The notes below the pieces were generated by a model. It was not told the origin of the DNA. It worked only from the letters and a program-made list of their open reading frames with translations, and did no database searches. This document shows positions 11,380-22,526 of a DNA stretch of 64,000 nt, piece by piece; positions within the stretch are counted from its first letter, which is position 1; every line of letters begins with the position of its first letter. The translations under genes and the position numbers were made by a program. The stretch spans positions 75,001 through 139,000 of the forward strand of contig CAUYUJ010000348.1 in NCBI GenBank assembly GCA_963575745.1, given 5' to 3'. The stretch comes from Prorocentrum cordatum. Taxonomy: Eukaryota > Sar > Dinophyceae > Prorocentrales > Prorocentraceae.

Positions 11380-11570
11380 ATATATATATATATAATGTTT
11401 TCTATAGCAAAAATGTCGATGTGGAATCAAGCAGAACGTGCGAGCTGGCTAATGTGATAGCCTCGCGCGGAAATTAACACTAGCGTCCCAACCCGCCCTA
11501 AGGGGAGGAGGAGGAGGAGGAGGAGGAGGAGGAAGGAGGAGGAGGAGGAACAGGGGAGGGAAACAGTGGA
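11345..11570. repeat. TA/TG microsatellite and GGA tract (repeated at 13879-14105)
   Basis: (TA)n, then TGTGTGTGCA, then (TA)n is followed by a 100-bp conserved block and a (GGA)n run. It sits between the stop codon of the unit-2 gene and the spacer of unit 1. The copy at 13879-14105 differs in TA length and in point changes within the GGA run. Confidence 0.9.
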
Positions 11571-11607
11571 GGAGGGAGTGGCGACAGCAAGACGAGGGCA
11601 GGGCGCC

Positions 11608-12956
11608 TCATGCAAAGCTTGCTTCTGCGACGGAGAAGAGGTGCGCACTTTGCTCATTCAGGCCAGATACGTGAAGAAGCGATGCACGGTGGACACATTC
11701 CTCCGCGGGCGTCGCTGCCTCCTGATGATCATCCTCTCCCAGCAATCCTCCGACATCGAATCCAGCATGCCCAAGGTGCTTGACGTAGAAGTTCAAGTAA
11801 GTGATGCCCTGCTGCGTGTGTCCATGCGCAACTTTGATTTGCACCTTCCCAAACATTAACCACTTCGGACTTTCGTCGGACACAACCTGAGCTTGAAATC
11901 GGAGACCGCCGGCATGCTTCTCCTCCACCCACGACCCCGTCACGTTCAAGTCTTGAAAATACATGTCAGTGCATTGTCCACCCAATTGACTCGCCTCGGC
12001 CTCTACACGAAGCATAACATTCTTCTGCCTTCCACGAGGGATGTTGATCAGAACGTGGTTGCCTGGCTTCATCAAATCGAACCTCTGACCCAGAACATTT
12101 GCCAGGTGGGGATCGCCAGTGGCAGCCACACCGCCAGCTGCGCCCGCCATGGGAGCTCCAGGAGGAAACGTCGGCTGTGGCGTCGGCCATCCTGGAGGAT
12201 ACGTCGGGCTAGGCGTCGGGCTGGGCGTTGGGAAGGACGTCGGGAAAGGCGTCGGGTAGGCGTGGGGAAGGCCGTCGGGTACGCCGTCGGGTATGGCGTC
12301 GGATCGGGTATCGGGTACGGGTATGGGTACGGCGTCGGGTATACTCGGTCGGGTCGGGTATGGCGTCGGGTACGGCGTCGGGTAGGCGTCGGGTACGGCG
12401 TCGGGTAGGCCGTCCGTCGGGTACGGCGTCGGGTACGTCGGATGGCGTCGGGTAAGGCCGTCGGGTACACCGTCGGGTATGGCGTCGGCGTCGGGTACGG
12501 CGTCGGGTATGGCGTCGGGTACGGAGTCGGGTACGTCGGAGATGGCGTTGACGTGTCGTACACTCTCAATGAGCTCACTTGATCGTTGCCACACACTCCA
12601 TGACAACCAACGCCCTCGTAGGAGCAAGCCCAGCCGTAAAAATTTGAGTGCTCGTAGATCACCACGCGACAGGCGTCCGAATGGATGTACAGAGATGAAT
12701 ACTGGTCGTTATGGCTGCTGCCAACCCAACCATGCGAACCGACCCCGTATGTGGCAGAGAAGCCACCGCCACAGCCATGCTGATACATCGTCACAGCACA
12801 AGTGGCACCGTTGCTGCTGTTGCTGCTGATGCGACTCGACCCCGCCGCCGCCTCCTCATCGCTCACGGCACTGCCGTTTGGCACGCTCGTCGCCCGCTGC
12901 ATACCAGAAACTCCGCGCAGCCCGAGAACCACGGGGAGCCAACCCTTGACTGCCAT
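11608..12956 (-). pseudogene. crystallin-like / PTPY linker / VWD-like secreted protein retrogene, unit 2
   Basis: ATG at 12956, 83 bp after a perfect spliced-leader relic. The N-terminal hydrophobic stretch resembles a signal peptide. A beta/gamma-crystallin-like segment follows, with Cys and Tyr-rich motifs (GGGFSATYGVGSHGW, CRVVIYEHSNFYGWACSYEG). Next is a Pro-Thr-Pro-Tyr linker on a 12-nt repeat, then a VWD-like domain starting [15 protein letters not shown] and ending at 11608. The crystallin frame runs correctly into the linker (SSLRVYDTSTPSP). Indels inside the 12-nt repeat then shift the frame more than once before the VWD-like part, so no intact product is encoded as read. Assembly or sequencing error in the repeat is possible. 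Confidence 0.75.
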
Positions 12957-13038
12957 TGGGGCGACGCTGACACGCTGTCTGATAGCGCAAAGTAGGGTAC
13001 GGTAAGACTGTGAACCGAATGGGACTTGATCCGCACGG

Positions 13039-13060
13039 CTTGAGCCAAAATGGCTACGGA
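13039..13060 (-). other. DinoSL spliced-leader relic, unit 2
   Basis: Same perfect 22-nt leader on the minus strand as unit 1, again followed directly by the retrogene 5-prime UTR (CCGTGCGGATC). Confidence 0.95.
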
Positions 13061-13878
13061 GGGGCCTCTTGGGCCGTCTTGGAGCGGTCTGGGGAGGGTG
13101 GGAAGCGGTGCTGTCAGAATGGAGGCGCCGGAGATGCTGCCGAAATACTTTGGGCAAGAAGCGGGGAAACGGAACGAGACGCGACTCCGAGACGAAACGC
13201 ACGAGAGAAGGGCGAGAACGTGCTCTGGAACGCTTTTTGAGCACGCTGGGTGATGGCCCCCGGGTCAGCAGGCCGTCGACCACAAATTTGGGTACCGGGG
13301 CGCTTGAGGGGCTCCGGAGGCGTAGAAAACGGAGCCAGGAAGCGCCAAGAGATACCAAAGACGCTCCAAGAGGGTCTCGAGACGCCTGAAGGTCGCTCCA
13401 AGACGCCCAGGGTGGCTCCCAGACGGCCTGGTAGACCTCAAACACGTTCCAAGAAGTCTCCACGAGGCCTTTCCACAGAGGCCCAAGAGGGGGGAAAATC
13501 ATAGTACCATTATTGTCTAGTGGCATACGGCCCATCCCTCCACCGTGCTTGGGTTGTGGGTTAGAAGCCTCGTGGATGTTCGTGGGGATATCGTAAAAAG
13601 ACTGTCGAGAGCTTCTAAGAAGTAGTTTTGAAGCCTCTTGATGGCCGTTTGGCGGCCTCTTGGGGCGTCCTGTGGGCGGGGCCTCGTGGGGCCTCTTAGG
13701 GGCCTCGTGGGTCCTCTCGGGGGCCTCGTGGAACCTCCAGGGCGGCGTCCTGGGGCGAAACGCTCGAATTGTGGGTTCGTGTTCCCCTCTCTTGGGCCCC
13801 TCTTGGGGCCGTCTTGGGGCTCTCTTCTTGGGCCGTCTTGGACGCCTCCTGGGACCCCTTGAGGGCCTCTTGGGCCGC
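13061..13878. other. array spacer, second copy
   Basis: Near-identical copy of 10525-11344, with a few substitutions and a 3-base difference near 13229. No gene was supported. Confidence 0.6.
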
Positions 13879-13921
<43 letters not shown>

Positions 13922-14147
13922 CATATATATATATGTTTTCTATAGCAAACATGTCGATGTGGAATCAAGCAGAACGTGCGAGCTGGCTAATGTGATAGCC
14001 TCGCGCGGAAATTAACACTAGCGTCCCAACCCGCCCTAAGGGGAGGAGGAGGAGGAGGAGGAGGAGGAGGAGAAGGAGGAGGATGAGGAACAGGGGAGGG
14101 AAACAGTGGAGGAGGGAGTGGCGACAGCAAGACGAGGGCAGGGCGCC

Positions 14148-15582
14148 TCATGCAAAGCTTGCTTCTGCGACGGAGAAGAGGTGCGCACTTTGCTCATTCA
14201 GGCCAGATACGTGAAGAAGCGATGCACGGTGGACACATTCCTCCGCGGGCGTCGCTGCCTCCTGATGATCATCCTCTCCCAGCAATCCTCCGACATCGAA
14301 TCCAGCATGCCCAAGGTGCTTGACGTAGAAGTTCAAGTAAGTGATGCCCTGCTGCGTGTGTCCATGCGCAACTTTGATTTGCACCTTCCCAAACATTAAC
14401 CACTTCGGACTTTCGTCGGACACAACCTGAGCTTGAAATCGGAGACCGCCGGCATGCTTCTCCTCCACCCACGACCCCGTCACGTTCAAGTCTTGAAAAT
14501 ACATGTCAGTGCATTGTCCACCCAATTGACTCGCCTCGGCCTCTACACGAAGCATAACATTCTTCTGCCTTCCACGAGGGATGTTGATCAGAACGTGGTT
14601 GCCTGGCTTCATCAAATCGAACCTCTGACCCAGAACATTTGCCAGGTGGGGATCGCCAGTGGCAGCCACACCGCCAGCTGCGCCCGCCATGGGAGCTCCA
14701 GGAGGAAACGTCGGCTGTGGCGTCGGCCATCCTGGAGGATACGTCGGGCTAGGCGTCGGGCTGGGCGTTGGGAAGGACGTCGGGAAAGGCGTCGGGTAGG
14801 CCGTGGGGAAGGCAGTCGGGTACGCCGTCGGGTATGGCGTCGGATACTGCGTCGGGTACGGCGTCGGGTAGGCCGTGGGGAAGGCCGTCGGGTACGCCGT
14901 CGGGTATGACGTCGGATACTGCGTCGGGTACGGCGTCGGGTATGGCGTCGGGTACGGCGTCGGGTATGGCGTCGGGTACGGCGTCGGGTAGGCCGTGGGG
15001 AAGGCCGTCGGGTACACCGTCGGGTATGGCGTCGGGTACGGCGTCGGGTAGGCCGTGGGGAAGGCCGTCGGGTACACCGTCGGGTGTGGCGTCGGATACG
15101 GCGTCGGGTACGGCGTCGGGTACGGCGTCGGGTATGGCGTCGGGTACGGAGTCGGGTATGGCGTCGGAGATGGCGTTGACGTGTCGTGCACTCAATGAGC
15201 TCACTTGATCGTTGCCACACACTCCATGACAACCAACGCCCTCGTAGGAGCAAGCCCAGCCGTAAAAATTTGAGTGCTCGTAGATCACCACGCGACAGGC
15301 GTCCGAATGGATGTACAGAGATGAATACTGGTCGTTATGGCTGCTGCCAACCCAACCATGCGAACCGACCCCGTATGTGGCAGAGAAGCCACCGCCACAG
15401 CCATGCTGATACATCGTCACAGCACAAGTGGCACCGTTGCTGCTGTTGCTGCTGATGCGACTCGACCCCGCCGCCGCCTCCTCATCGCTCACGGCACTGC
15501 CGTTTGGCACGCTCGTCGCCCGCTGCATACCAGAAACTCCGCGCAGCCCGAGAACCACGGGGAGCCAACCCTTGACTGCCAT
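14148..15582 (-). pseudogene. crystallin-like / PTPY linker / VWD-like secreted protein retrogene, unit 3
   Basis: ATG at 15582 after a leader relic carrying one substitution. The signal-like and crystallin-like region is open. A 2-base deletion near 15195 (GTGCACTC, versus GTACACTCTC in unit 2) then shifts the frame. From 15191 a clean frame of 347 codons runs through about 40 PT[PAVQS][YF] units (residues 5-168) and the complete VWD-like domain (from GDPHL at residue 183) to a stop at 14148. Unit 3 therefore has the best-preserved linker and VWD part, and unit 2 the better domain junction. Such crystallin plus VWD combinations suggest an extracellular or cell-surface protein; function unknown. 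Confidence 0.75.
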
Positions 15583-15664
15583 TGGGGCGACGCTGACACG
15601 CTGTCTGATAGCGCAAAGTAGGGTACGGTAAGACTGTGAACCGAATTGGACTTGATCCGCACGG

Positions 15665-15686
15665 CTTGATCCAAAATGGCTACGGA
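15665..15686 (-). other. DinoSL spliced-leader relic, unit 3, one substitution
   Basis: Reads CCGTAGCCATTTTGGATCAAG on the minus strand: the C of GGCTCAAG is A. This agrees with neutral drift of a leader no longer under selection. Confidence 0.9.
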
Positions 15687-15914
15687 GGGGCCTCTTGGGC
15701 CGTCTTGGAGCGGTCTGGGAAGGGCGGGAAGCGGTGCTGTCAGAATGGAGGCGCCGGAGATGCTGCCGAAATACTTTGGGCAAGAAGCGGGGAAACGGAA
15801 CGAGACGCGACTCCGAGACGAAACGCACGAGAGAAGGGCGAAAACGTGCTCTGGAAGAGCGCTTTTTGAGCACGCTGGGTGATGGCCCCCGGGTCAGCAG
15901 GTCGTCGACCACAA

Positions 15915-16727
15915 ATCCCACCAGCCCTCTGGGCGTAGGTGGTTCCGGGAATTTCCTCTGCCACCCCTCCTTCTTCCCTTTGGGGAGGGTTCACCCCTCC
16001 CCCTAACCCCCTCCCCTGGACCTGGACGGGGGGGGCCGCTGGTAGTTAGAGCGTTCAAAACGGCCTCGGCGAGGAAGCCAAAATCATCGGTTTTACATAG
16101 GTTTTGGCCCCATTTTGGCCTCTTGGGGGGGCAGGGCTAATTAACTCCACCCTCTTCTTTGATCGATCGCTTCCAGGATGGCCCCAAAAGGCGCCCAGGA
16201 GGCCCCAAGAGGCTTCCAAGAGGCCTCCAAGAGGCCCCAAGAGGCCGCCACGAGGCCCCAAAAAACCCCCAAAAGGCTCCAAGAGGCTCCCAGGATGGTT
16301 CCAAGAGGCCTCCAAGAGGCTCCAAGAGGCCGCCATGAAGCTCCAAGAGACCCCCAAGAGGCCCCAAGATGCCTCCAACAGGCCCCCAAGAGCCCCCCAA
16401 GAGGATCCCAAGCGGCCTCAAAAGGCCCCCCCGAAGCACCCAAGACGCCCAAGAGCCCCCATTGACCGCCAAGAGACCCCCAAGACGCCCGAAGAGGCTT
16501 CCAAAAGGCTTCCAAGAGGCATCCGAGCGGCATTCAACCATCCACCCAGCGTCATCATTCTCCTCATCCCTCCTTCGCTCGGTTCCTCGCCACCCCCTCA
16601 TCTATCCATCTGGCCTCCTGTTCCGCCTCATCCTTTGCACGGATCGGCTGTCCCTCTCGTTGCTCCCCCACTTCCCTGATCTCTTCAACTTGCCCGGACA
16701 TCGTTTCTGGATGGGCTGGTGGGGATA
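15915..16727. mobile_element. TIR-1 inverted-repeat element, copy 2
   Basis: Left end ATCCCACCAGCCC and right end GGGCTGGTGGGGATA. It shares the CTCTGGGCGTAGGTGG and CCCCTCCCC block and the CCAAGAGG interior with copy 1. It starts exactly where array unit 3 stops (ACAAAT). Array sequence does not resume on the right, so a deletion or rearrangement accompanied or followed insertion. Confidence 0.7.
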
Positions 16728-17059
16728 CTATATATATACACATATATATACATATATATATACATATATAAAGAAGAAAGATGAGAAAGAGAAAGAGAGG
16801 GAGGGGGAGCTTGAGGTTGAGAAGGAGTAGGATGCTGAGGAGGAGGAGGAGGGGCATCATAAACATGAGATGGTGAGATTGGATTGCAATGCGCCGCGAA
16901 AGACTGAAGTCGCTTCGCGCTGAAATGTTTGGATTGCAATCGACGGAATTGCGGTTTGCAACGTAGCAAACCATCATGAAGAAAAACAAGAGGAAGGAAC
17001 GGGTTATGATGACTGGAGGGATGATGGGAGAATGTGTATGATCATGTGGGGGGGCGAGC

Positions 17060-17091
<32 letters not shown>

Positions 17092-17571
17092 GGCCGCAGG
17101 CGAACGCGCCAGCGGCGGGCGAAGTAGGTCGGGCCGCGACCGGCTTAAATTACCGACGGCTAACGATCGCGACTAGGCGGCCGCGGCGGCGCCGGATGCA
17201 GCAAGCAGCAACTGCGGCGAAGGTGAGGCTGATCCCAGGGAGAGCAGAACCCAGGGCAGAGCGGCAAGGGGACCCAGGGAAACCCAGGGAGCACCAAATT
17301 AGCCAAACCGGACACGCGCTGCCAAAATGGCGCGAAATCTGAAGAGGCGCCAGCCGAAGCGTCGCACACCGACAGATCAAGTAATGACCGCTCAAAGGTA
17401 GGTAAACCTGCGTCCCAGGAACAATCATGTGCACCGTGGTCCATGCATAGCATAGCAAGACCTGGGGATACATAGCAATGCAACCGAGCAGGATGGACCA
17501 CACCCAAAGACTGGTGGGGATACGCGAGACGTCAAGATTTGGGATGGACGAGTACGCATAATACATTTATA

Positions 17572-17602
<31 letters not shown>

Positions 17603-17605
17603 GAA
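16728..17605. repeat. TA microsatellites around unique DNA
   Basis: (TA)n-type runs at 16728-16770, 17058-17092 and 17565-17602. Between them a 16860-17050 stretch contains a CAATCC/GGATTGCAAT inverted pair. Nothing coding was supported at 17093-17530. Confidence 0.7.
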
Positions 17606-19510
17606 ATTATACTATCCCAGGGGGAAGCGATAAGTCCGGGGGGGGGGGGGTAGAGTCTATTATCTTTTTAGAAAGGAGCATCTACGTCGTGCAATCTATA
17701 TTTTACAAGTTAGATTGTGCAATATTTGTGGGGCAGTCGATGTGCTGCAATCTACGTTAAGCAACCCACGTTGTTCAGCAACGGTGGCGCAACACACGTG
17801 AGGCAATATATGATGCGGTGCGCACTCTATGTTGTGCACCCGACGTGGTGCAACACGTGTGCTGTTGATTATGTGCAGACTGTATTGATATGATGGAACG
17901 TATGCGGTGCAGTCGACGCGTTGCAATTTATGTGGCCGGTCTATGTTGTGCAATCGCAGTGACAAAATGTGTGCGGAACAATCTGCGTGGCGCAATATAC
18001 GCGGTGCAAGTTATAGTGAGAGGCCTACGTGGTGCAATTTATGTGGTGCAACTAATTTCTGTTCGCAGTGAGTTGTCCACTCCACTGCTCGCGCAAACAT
18101 CCCACCCCCCCACCCGCAACTTGGTTTGCAAAATCTCTCAAGACCGTGACGGTGGGTACCACATGGCGCTTGGCAACAACAGCGACGCCGACGACGACAG
18201 CGACAACGACGATGACGACGCCGCCGACAACGACTACGACGACACCGACGACGTCTCCAACGACTTCGACGACGCCGACAACGACGACGACGACGACACC
18301 GACGACGACGACGACACGACGCCGACGACGACGACGATGACAACGACGACGACGATGACGACGCCGACGACGACGATAACGACGACACCGACGACGACGA
18401 CGACGTCAACGACGCCGACGACGACGACGACGACGACGGCGGCGACGACGACGACGCCGACGTCGACGACGACGAAGACGACAACGACGCCGACGCCGAC
18501 GACGACGACGAAGACGACGACGACGTCGCCAACGAAGACAACGAGGAAGGAGGGAGGACGACGACGGCGACAACGACGACAACGACGAGGGAGGAGGGAG
18601 GACGGCGACGACGCGAACGACGAAGAAGGAGGAAGGACGGCGACGCCGACGACGGCAACGACGAGGGAGGAGGGAAGACGACGACGACGACAACGACGAC
18701 GACGACGACGAAATAGGAGGGACGACGACGAGACGCCGACGACGGACGACGACGACGACGAGGGAGGAGGAGGAAGGACGACCACGGCGACAACGACGAC
18801 GGAAACGACCACGACGCCAACTAGGACGACGACGACGAACACGAGGAAAGACAGAGGACGACGTAGGCGACGACGACGACGACGACAACGACGCGGGAGG
18901 AGGGAGGACGGCGACGACGACGACGACGACGCAAGAGCGCGCGCGCACGCTTTTGTTGAAAATCCGTGTTGCGAAAACTGTGTTTTTGTACACTTTTGGA
19001 CGCACGATTTTGAGATCCTTCCGGAACCGATGGGTTTTGAAGGTTTTTGGCATACGCCCGCGACGACGCGCGCGTCTGCACTTCGTCCCATGTTTTTGCA
19101 GAGGATTCTCGCGACGGCACACGCGCAAGGGCGTTCGACAGATTTCGACATGAGCGCGCGCGACGCCCGTTTGGTAGCATTTTGTGACAATCTTGAAAAA
19201 CCCATGGTTCCCTTAAGATTTTGCAAGAGCTTTCGCGGAAGTTTGTTTAGCAACTCTGTGTTGCGAAACCCTGTGTTTTTGCATGTTTTTTGGAAACTCG
19301 ATTGCGAAATCCTTCCCGCACCGAAGGTTTTTGAAGGATTTCGGCATGCGCGCGCGACGACGCGCGCGTGTGCACTTCGTCTCATTTTTCGCAAGGGATT
19401 TGTGAAAAGTGTTATGCTAGAACAAAAAAGTCACCGCATAGTGTTTTTTACAAGGGAACCTCAGGGGGGGGGAACCCGGCCTGGCCGGGATGGTATGATT
19501 TCATATTTAG
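17531..19510 (+). repeat. family P composite repeat, copy b
   Basis: Starts at GGGATGGACGAGT, then AGTCCGGGGGGG-TAGAGTCTATT and a block of TGTGGTGCAAT variants (17690-18060). The conserved head follows at 18070-18130, a long CGA/ACG tract at 18180-18930, two dyad subunits and the tail. It ends in TTTAGGATGGACGAG, where copy c begins head-to-tail. The triplet tract explains the long Asp/Thr/Arg/Val frames. Confidence 0.85.
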
Positions 19511-21050
19511 GATGGACGAGTGGTCAGAATCATCTATGATTTACAGACCCGAAAGGGGAGCTGATAAGTCGGGGGGGGTAGAGTCTATTCTCCTTTTAGA
19601 AAAGAAGATTCACTCTGCTGAACTTGAAGTCGTCATCTCCACTGCTCGCGCAAACATCCCACCCACCCTCCCGCAACTTGGTTTGCAAAACCTGTTCAGA
19701 CCGACTACGACGACACCGACGACAACGACTAGGACGACACCGACGACGTCTCCGACGACTTCGACGACGACAACGACGCCGACGCCGGCGACGACGAAGA
19801 CGACGACGTCGACGCCAACGAAGGCGACGACGAGGGAGGAGGAAGGACGACGACGGCGACAACGACGACAACGACGACAACGACGAGGGAGGAGGGAGGA
19901 CGGCGACGACGCGAACGACGACGGAGGAGGAAGGACGGCGACGCCGACGACAACGACGAGGGAGGAGGGAAGACGACGACAACGACGACGACAGCGGCGA
20001 CGAAATAGGAGGGACGACGACGAGACGCCGACGACGGACGACGACGACGACGTGGGAGGAGGAGGAAGGACGACCACGGCGACAACGACGACGGAAACGA
20101 CCACGACGCCAAAGAGGACGACGACGACGAACACGAGAAAAGACAGAGGACGACGTAGGCGACGACGGACGACGACGACGCGGGAGGAGGGAGGACGGCG
20201 ACGACGACGACGGCAACGACGAGGGAGGAGGGAAGACGGCGACGACGACGACAACGACGACGACGACGAAATAGGAGGGACGACGACGAGACCCCGACGA
20301 CGGACGACGACGAAGACGAGGGAGGAGGAGGAAGGACGACCACGGCGACAACGACGACGGAAACGACCACGACGCCAAAGAGGACGACGACGACGAACAC
20401 GAGGAAAGACAGAGGACGACGTAGGCGACGACGACGACGACGACAACGACGCGGGAGGGGGGAGGACGGCGACGACGACGACGACGACGACGAATCCGTG
20501 TTGCAAAACGTTGTGTTTTTGTAGGTTTTTTGGACGCACGATTTTGAGATCCTTCCGGAACCGATGGGTTTTGAAGGTTCTCGGCATACGCCCGCGACGA
20601 CGCGCGCGTCTGCACTTCGTCCCAGTTTTTGCAGAGGATTCTCGCGACGGCACACGCGCAAGGGCGTTCGACAGATTTCGACATGCGCGCGCGCGAAGCC
20701 CGTTTGGTAGCATGTTGTGAAAATATTGAAGAAAAATCTATGGTTTTGTGAAGATTTCGCAAGAGCTTGCGCGGAAGTTGTTTTAGCAACTCGATGTTGC
20801 GAAACCCTGTGTTGTTGTATGTTTTTTGGAAACTCGATTGCGAAATCCTTCCGGCACCGAAGGTTTTTGAAGGATTTCGGCATGCGCGCGCGACGACGCG
20901 CGCGTGTGCACTTCGTCTATGTTTTGCAAGGGGTTCGCGAAAAAGTGCTATGTTAGAACAAAAAAGTCACCGCATAGTGTTTTTTACAAGGGAACCTCAG
21001 GGGGGGAACCCGGTTTGGCTGGGATGATACGAGTTCATATTTAGGATGGA
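19511..21050 (+). repeat. family P composite repeat, copy c
   Basis: Same module order as copy b. The CGA/ACG tract at 19705-20490 carries an internal duplication of about 300 bp (the CGAAATAGGAGGGACGACGAC block occurs twice). Tail CACCGCATAGTG is at about 20968-20980. Confidence 0.85.
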
Positions 21051-22155
21051 CGAGTGTGCAGAATATATATATATATATATAAATAAATGTATGTACGTAT
21101 TTGTATACACACATACACACATACATACATATATATATATATATATCAAATCGTACTATCCCAGGGGGACGCGTTAAGTCCGGGGGGGGGGGAAGGTTTA
21201 TTCTCTTTTTGGAAAGGAGAATCTATGTGGCGCAATTGAGTTTAGCAAACGAGTTGACACATCCCATGCTCTTGCAAACATCCATTCCGCCCACCCACCC
21301 GCAACTTGGTTTGCAAAACCCATGAAATGGCGCTTGCGATACATGCTTGGCGTTGGCTGGTGCGACTCTGTGGCCGCGCCAACCCTAGCACGCGCGCGCA
21401 GCGGCCAGCTAGTTTGGCGCCACCGACGCGGCCGCGATGGCGCTGACCGCTGGGCACATCCCAGCGGGCACTTCAGTGCGAGTCGGCGACTTGGGCGGGC
21501 GCGGTATCATGGCAACGTCGATCACGGTAGAAACGATGATGGTAATAGCGATGTTGGTGACGATGTTGACGACGACGACGGCGCGGCCAATGCGGGCGCC
21601 GATGCTGATCACGCTGGCGACCATGACGGCGCCCTCGCATCGGTGATGAAGGTTTAGGAAGGAGTTGGGACATGCGCGCGCGGCCGACGCGCGAGAGTGG
21701 CCCGCATGGTACTATTTGACACGGACCGTGCCCCCCCCAGCACGCGCGCAAGGGCGCGCGAATGATGTCGGCATGCGGCGCCAGAGGCCCGTTTGGCAGA
21801 ACTCCATGAACATGTTGAAAAACCACTGGTCTTTTTTTGAGGATTCGCAAGAGCGTGGGCGCACGCTTTTTTGAGACCTAATGTTGGGAAACATTTCTGT
21901 GAGTGTTCTAGCCTGCGCGCGCGTCGACGCGCGCAGTTTGTCCTCTTTTTTGCATAAAGGATTCTCGCGACGGCACGCGCGCAAAGGCGCTCGAACGATG
22001 TCGACATGCGCGCGCGAAGCCCGTTTGGTAGCACGTTCTAAAACTGTTGAACAAGCTTCGGTTTTCTGAAGAATGGGCACAATCGCGCAAGTGTATTTGA
22101 ACATCCGCGTTGCGACGCCGTTGTTTTATATAAAAAATAATTTGTGACACTTGAT
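21051..22155 (+). repeat. family P composite repeat, copy d, left part
   Basis: Begins with TTAGGATGGACGAG and a TA/CA microsatellite. It has the head at 21240-21320 and a non-triplet spacer shared with 28870-29090 (GGCGCGGT-TCATGGCAACG), then dyad subunits. It is interrupted at 22155 by the tyrosine-recombinase retrotransposon and resumes at 28421. Confidence 0.85.
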
Positions 22156-22262
22156 GGCCCTCTATTTTCTCCAGCACAAGCTTGAGAGGGCGCTGGGGCA
22201 AGGCATCGGCAACAGTGACAACAGAACGCAGCAGCATCGAACAAGTAAAAAACTCTGGGCCT
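22156..22262 (-). repeat. split direct repeat B2 (3-prime end of element)
   Basis: 107 bp; matches B1 at 22401-22507 except for a compensating one-T difference and a few substitutions (GGGGCAAGGCATCGG versus GGGGCGAGGCACCGG). A 63-bp unique spacer (22263-22325) separates it from A2. Confidence 0.9.
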
Positions 22263-22325
22263 GTTAAATTCTGAATTCGTGCGGGAATGAAAGGCGGAAG
22301 AGCAGAGAAGGGGGGGAGGGTCGGG

Positions 22326-22400
22326 CGGCTCGCGCGGCTGATTAGAGCCAACGGTTGCGGATCACCAAATTGACAGGCCAACCCGATAAACTATCTCCAA
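22326..22400 (-). repeat. split direct repeat A2
   Basis: 75 bp identical to A1 at 28346-28420, beginning CGGCTCGCGCGGCTGATTAG on the plus strand. It directly abuts B1. Confidence 0.95.
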
Positions 22401-22507
22401 GGCCCTCTATTTTTCTCCAGCACAAGCTTGAGAGGGCGCTGGGGCGAGGCACCGGCAACAGTGACAACAGAACGCAGCAGCATCGAACAAGTAAAAAACT
22501 CTGGGCC
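22401..22507 (-). repeat. split direct repeat B1
   Basis: First B copy in element orientation, lying directly after the methyltransferase-like frame and joined without spacer to A2. Confidence 0.9.
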
Positions 22508-22526
22508 ATATTCACGTCCAGATTCA

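Larger units (their letters stand above)
10106..15914 (-). repeat. tandem gene array: two full units plus a truncated third
   Basis: The sequence beginning AATTTGAGTGCTCG restarts at 10106, 12641 and 15267, giving units of 2535 and 2626 bp and a third cut at 15914. Units are nearly identical over crystallin-coding sequence, spliced-leader relic, CCAAGAGG-like spacer, TA microsatellite and GGA tract. They differ mainly in linker length and small indels, which implies recent duplication or homogenisation. Genes are all on the minus strand, the one-way tandem arrangement typical of dinoflagellates. The third unit ends where TIR-1 copy 2 begins. Confidence 0.95.

Noticed and set aside
11345-11395. 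TATA-box promoter of the array genes
   Set aside because: The TA run is a length-variable microsatellite, and dinoflagellate genes generally lack canonical TATA boxes.
16100-16130. Another spliced-leader relic (CCCATTTTGGCCTCTTG)
   Set aside because: Resembles part of the leader but lacks the CCGTAG start and CTCAAG end; it is better explained by the CCAAGAGG/CCAAAATGG filler.
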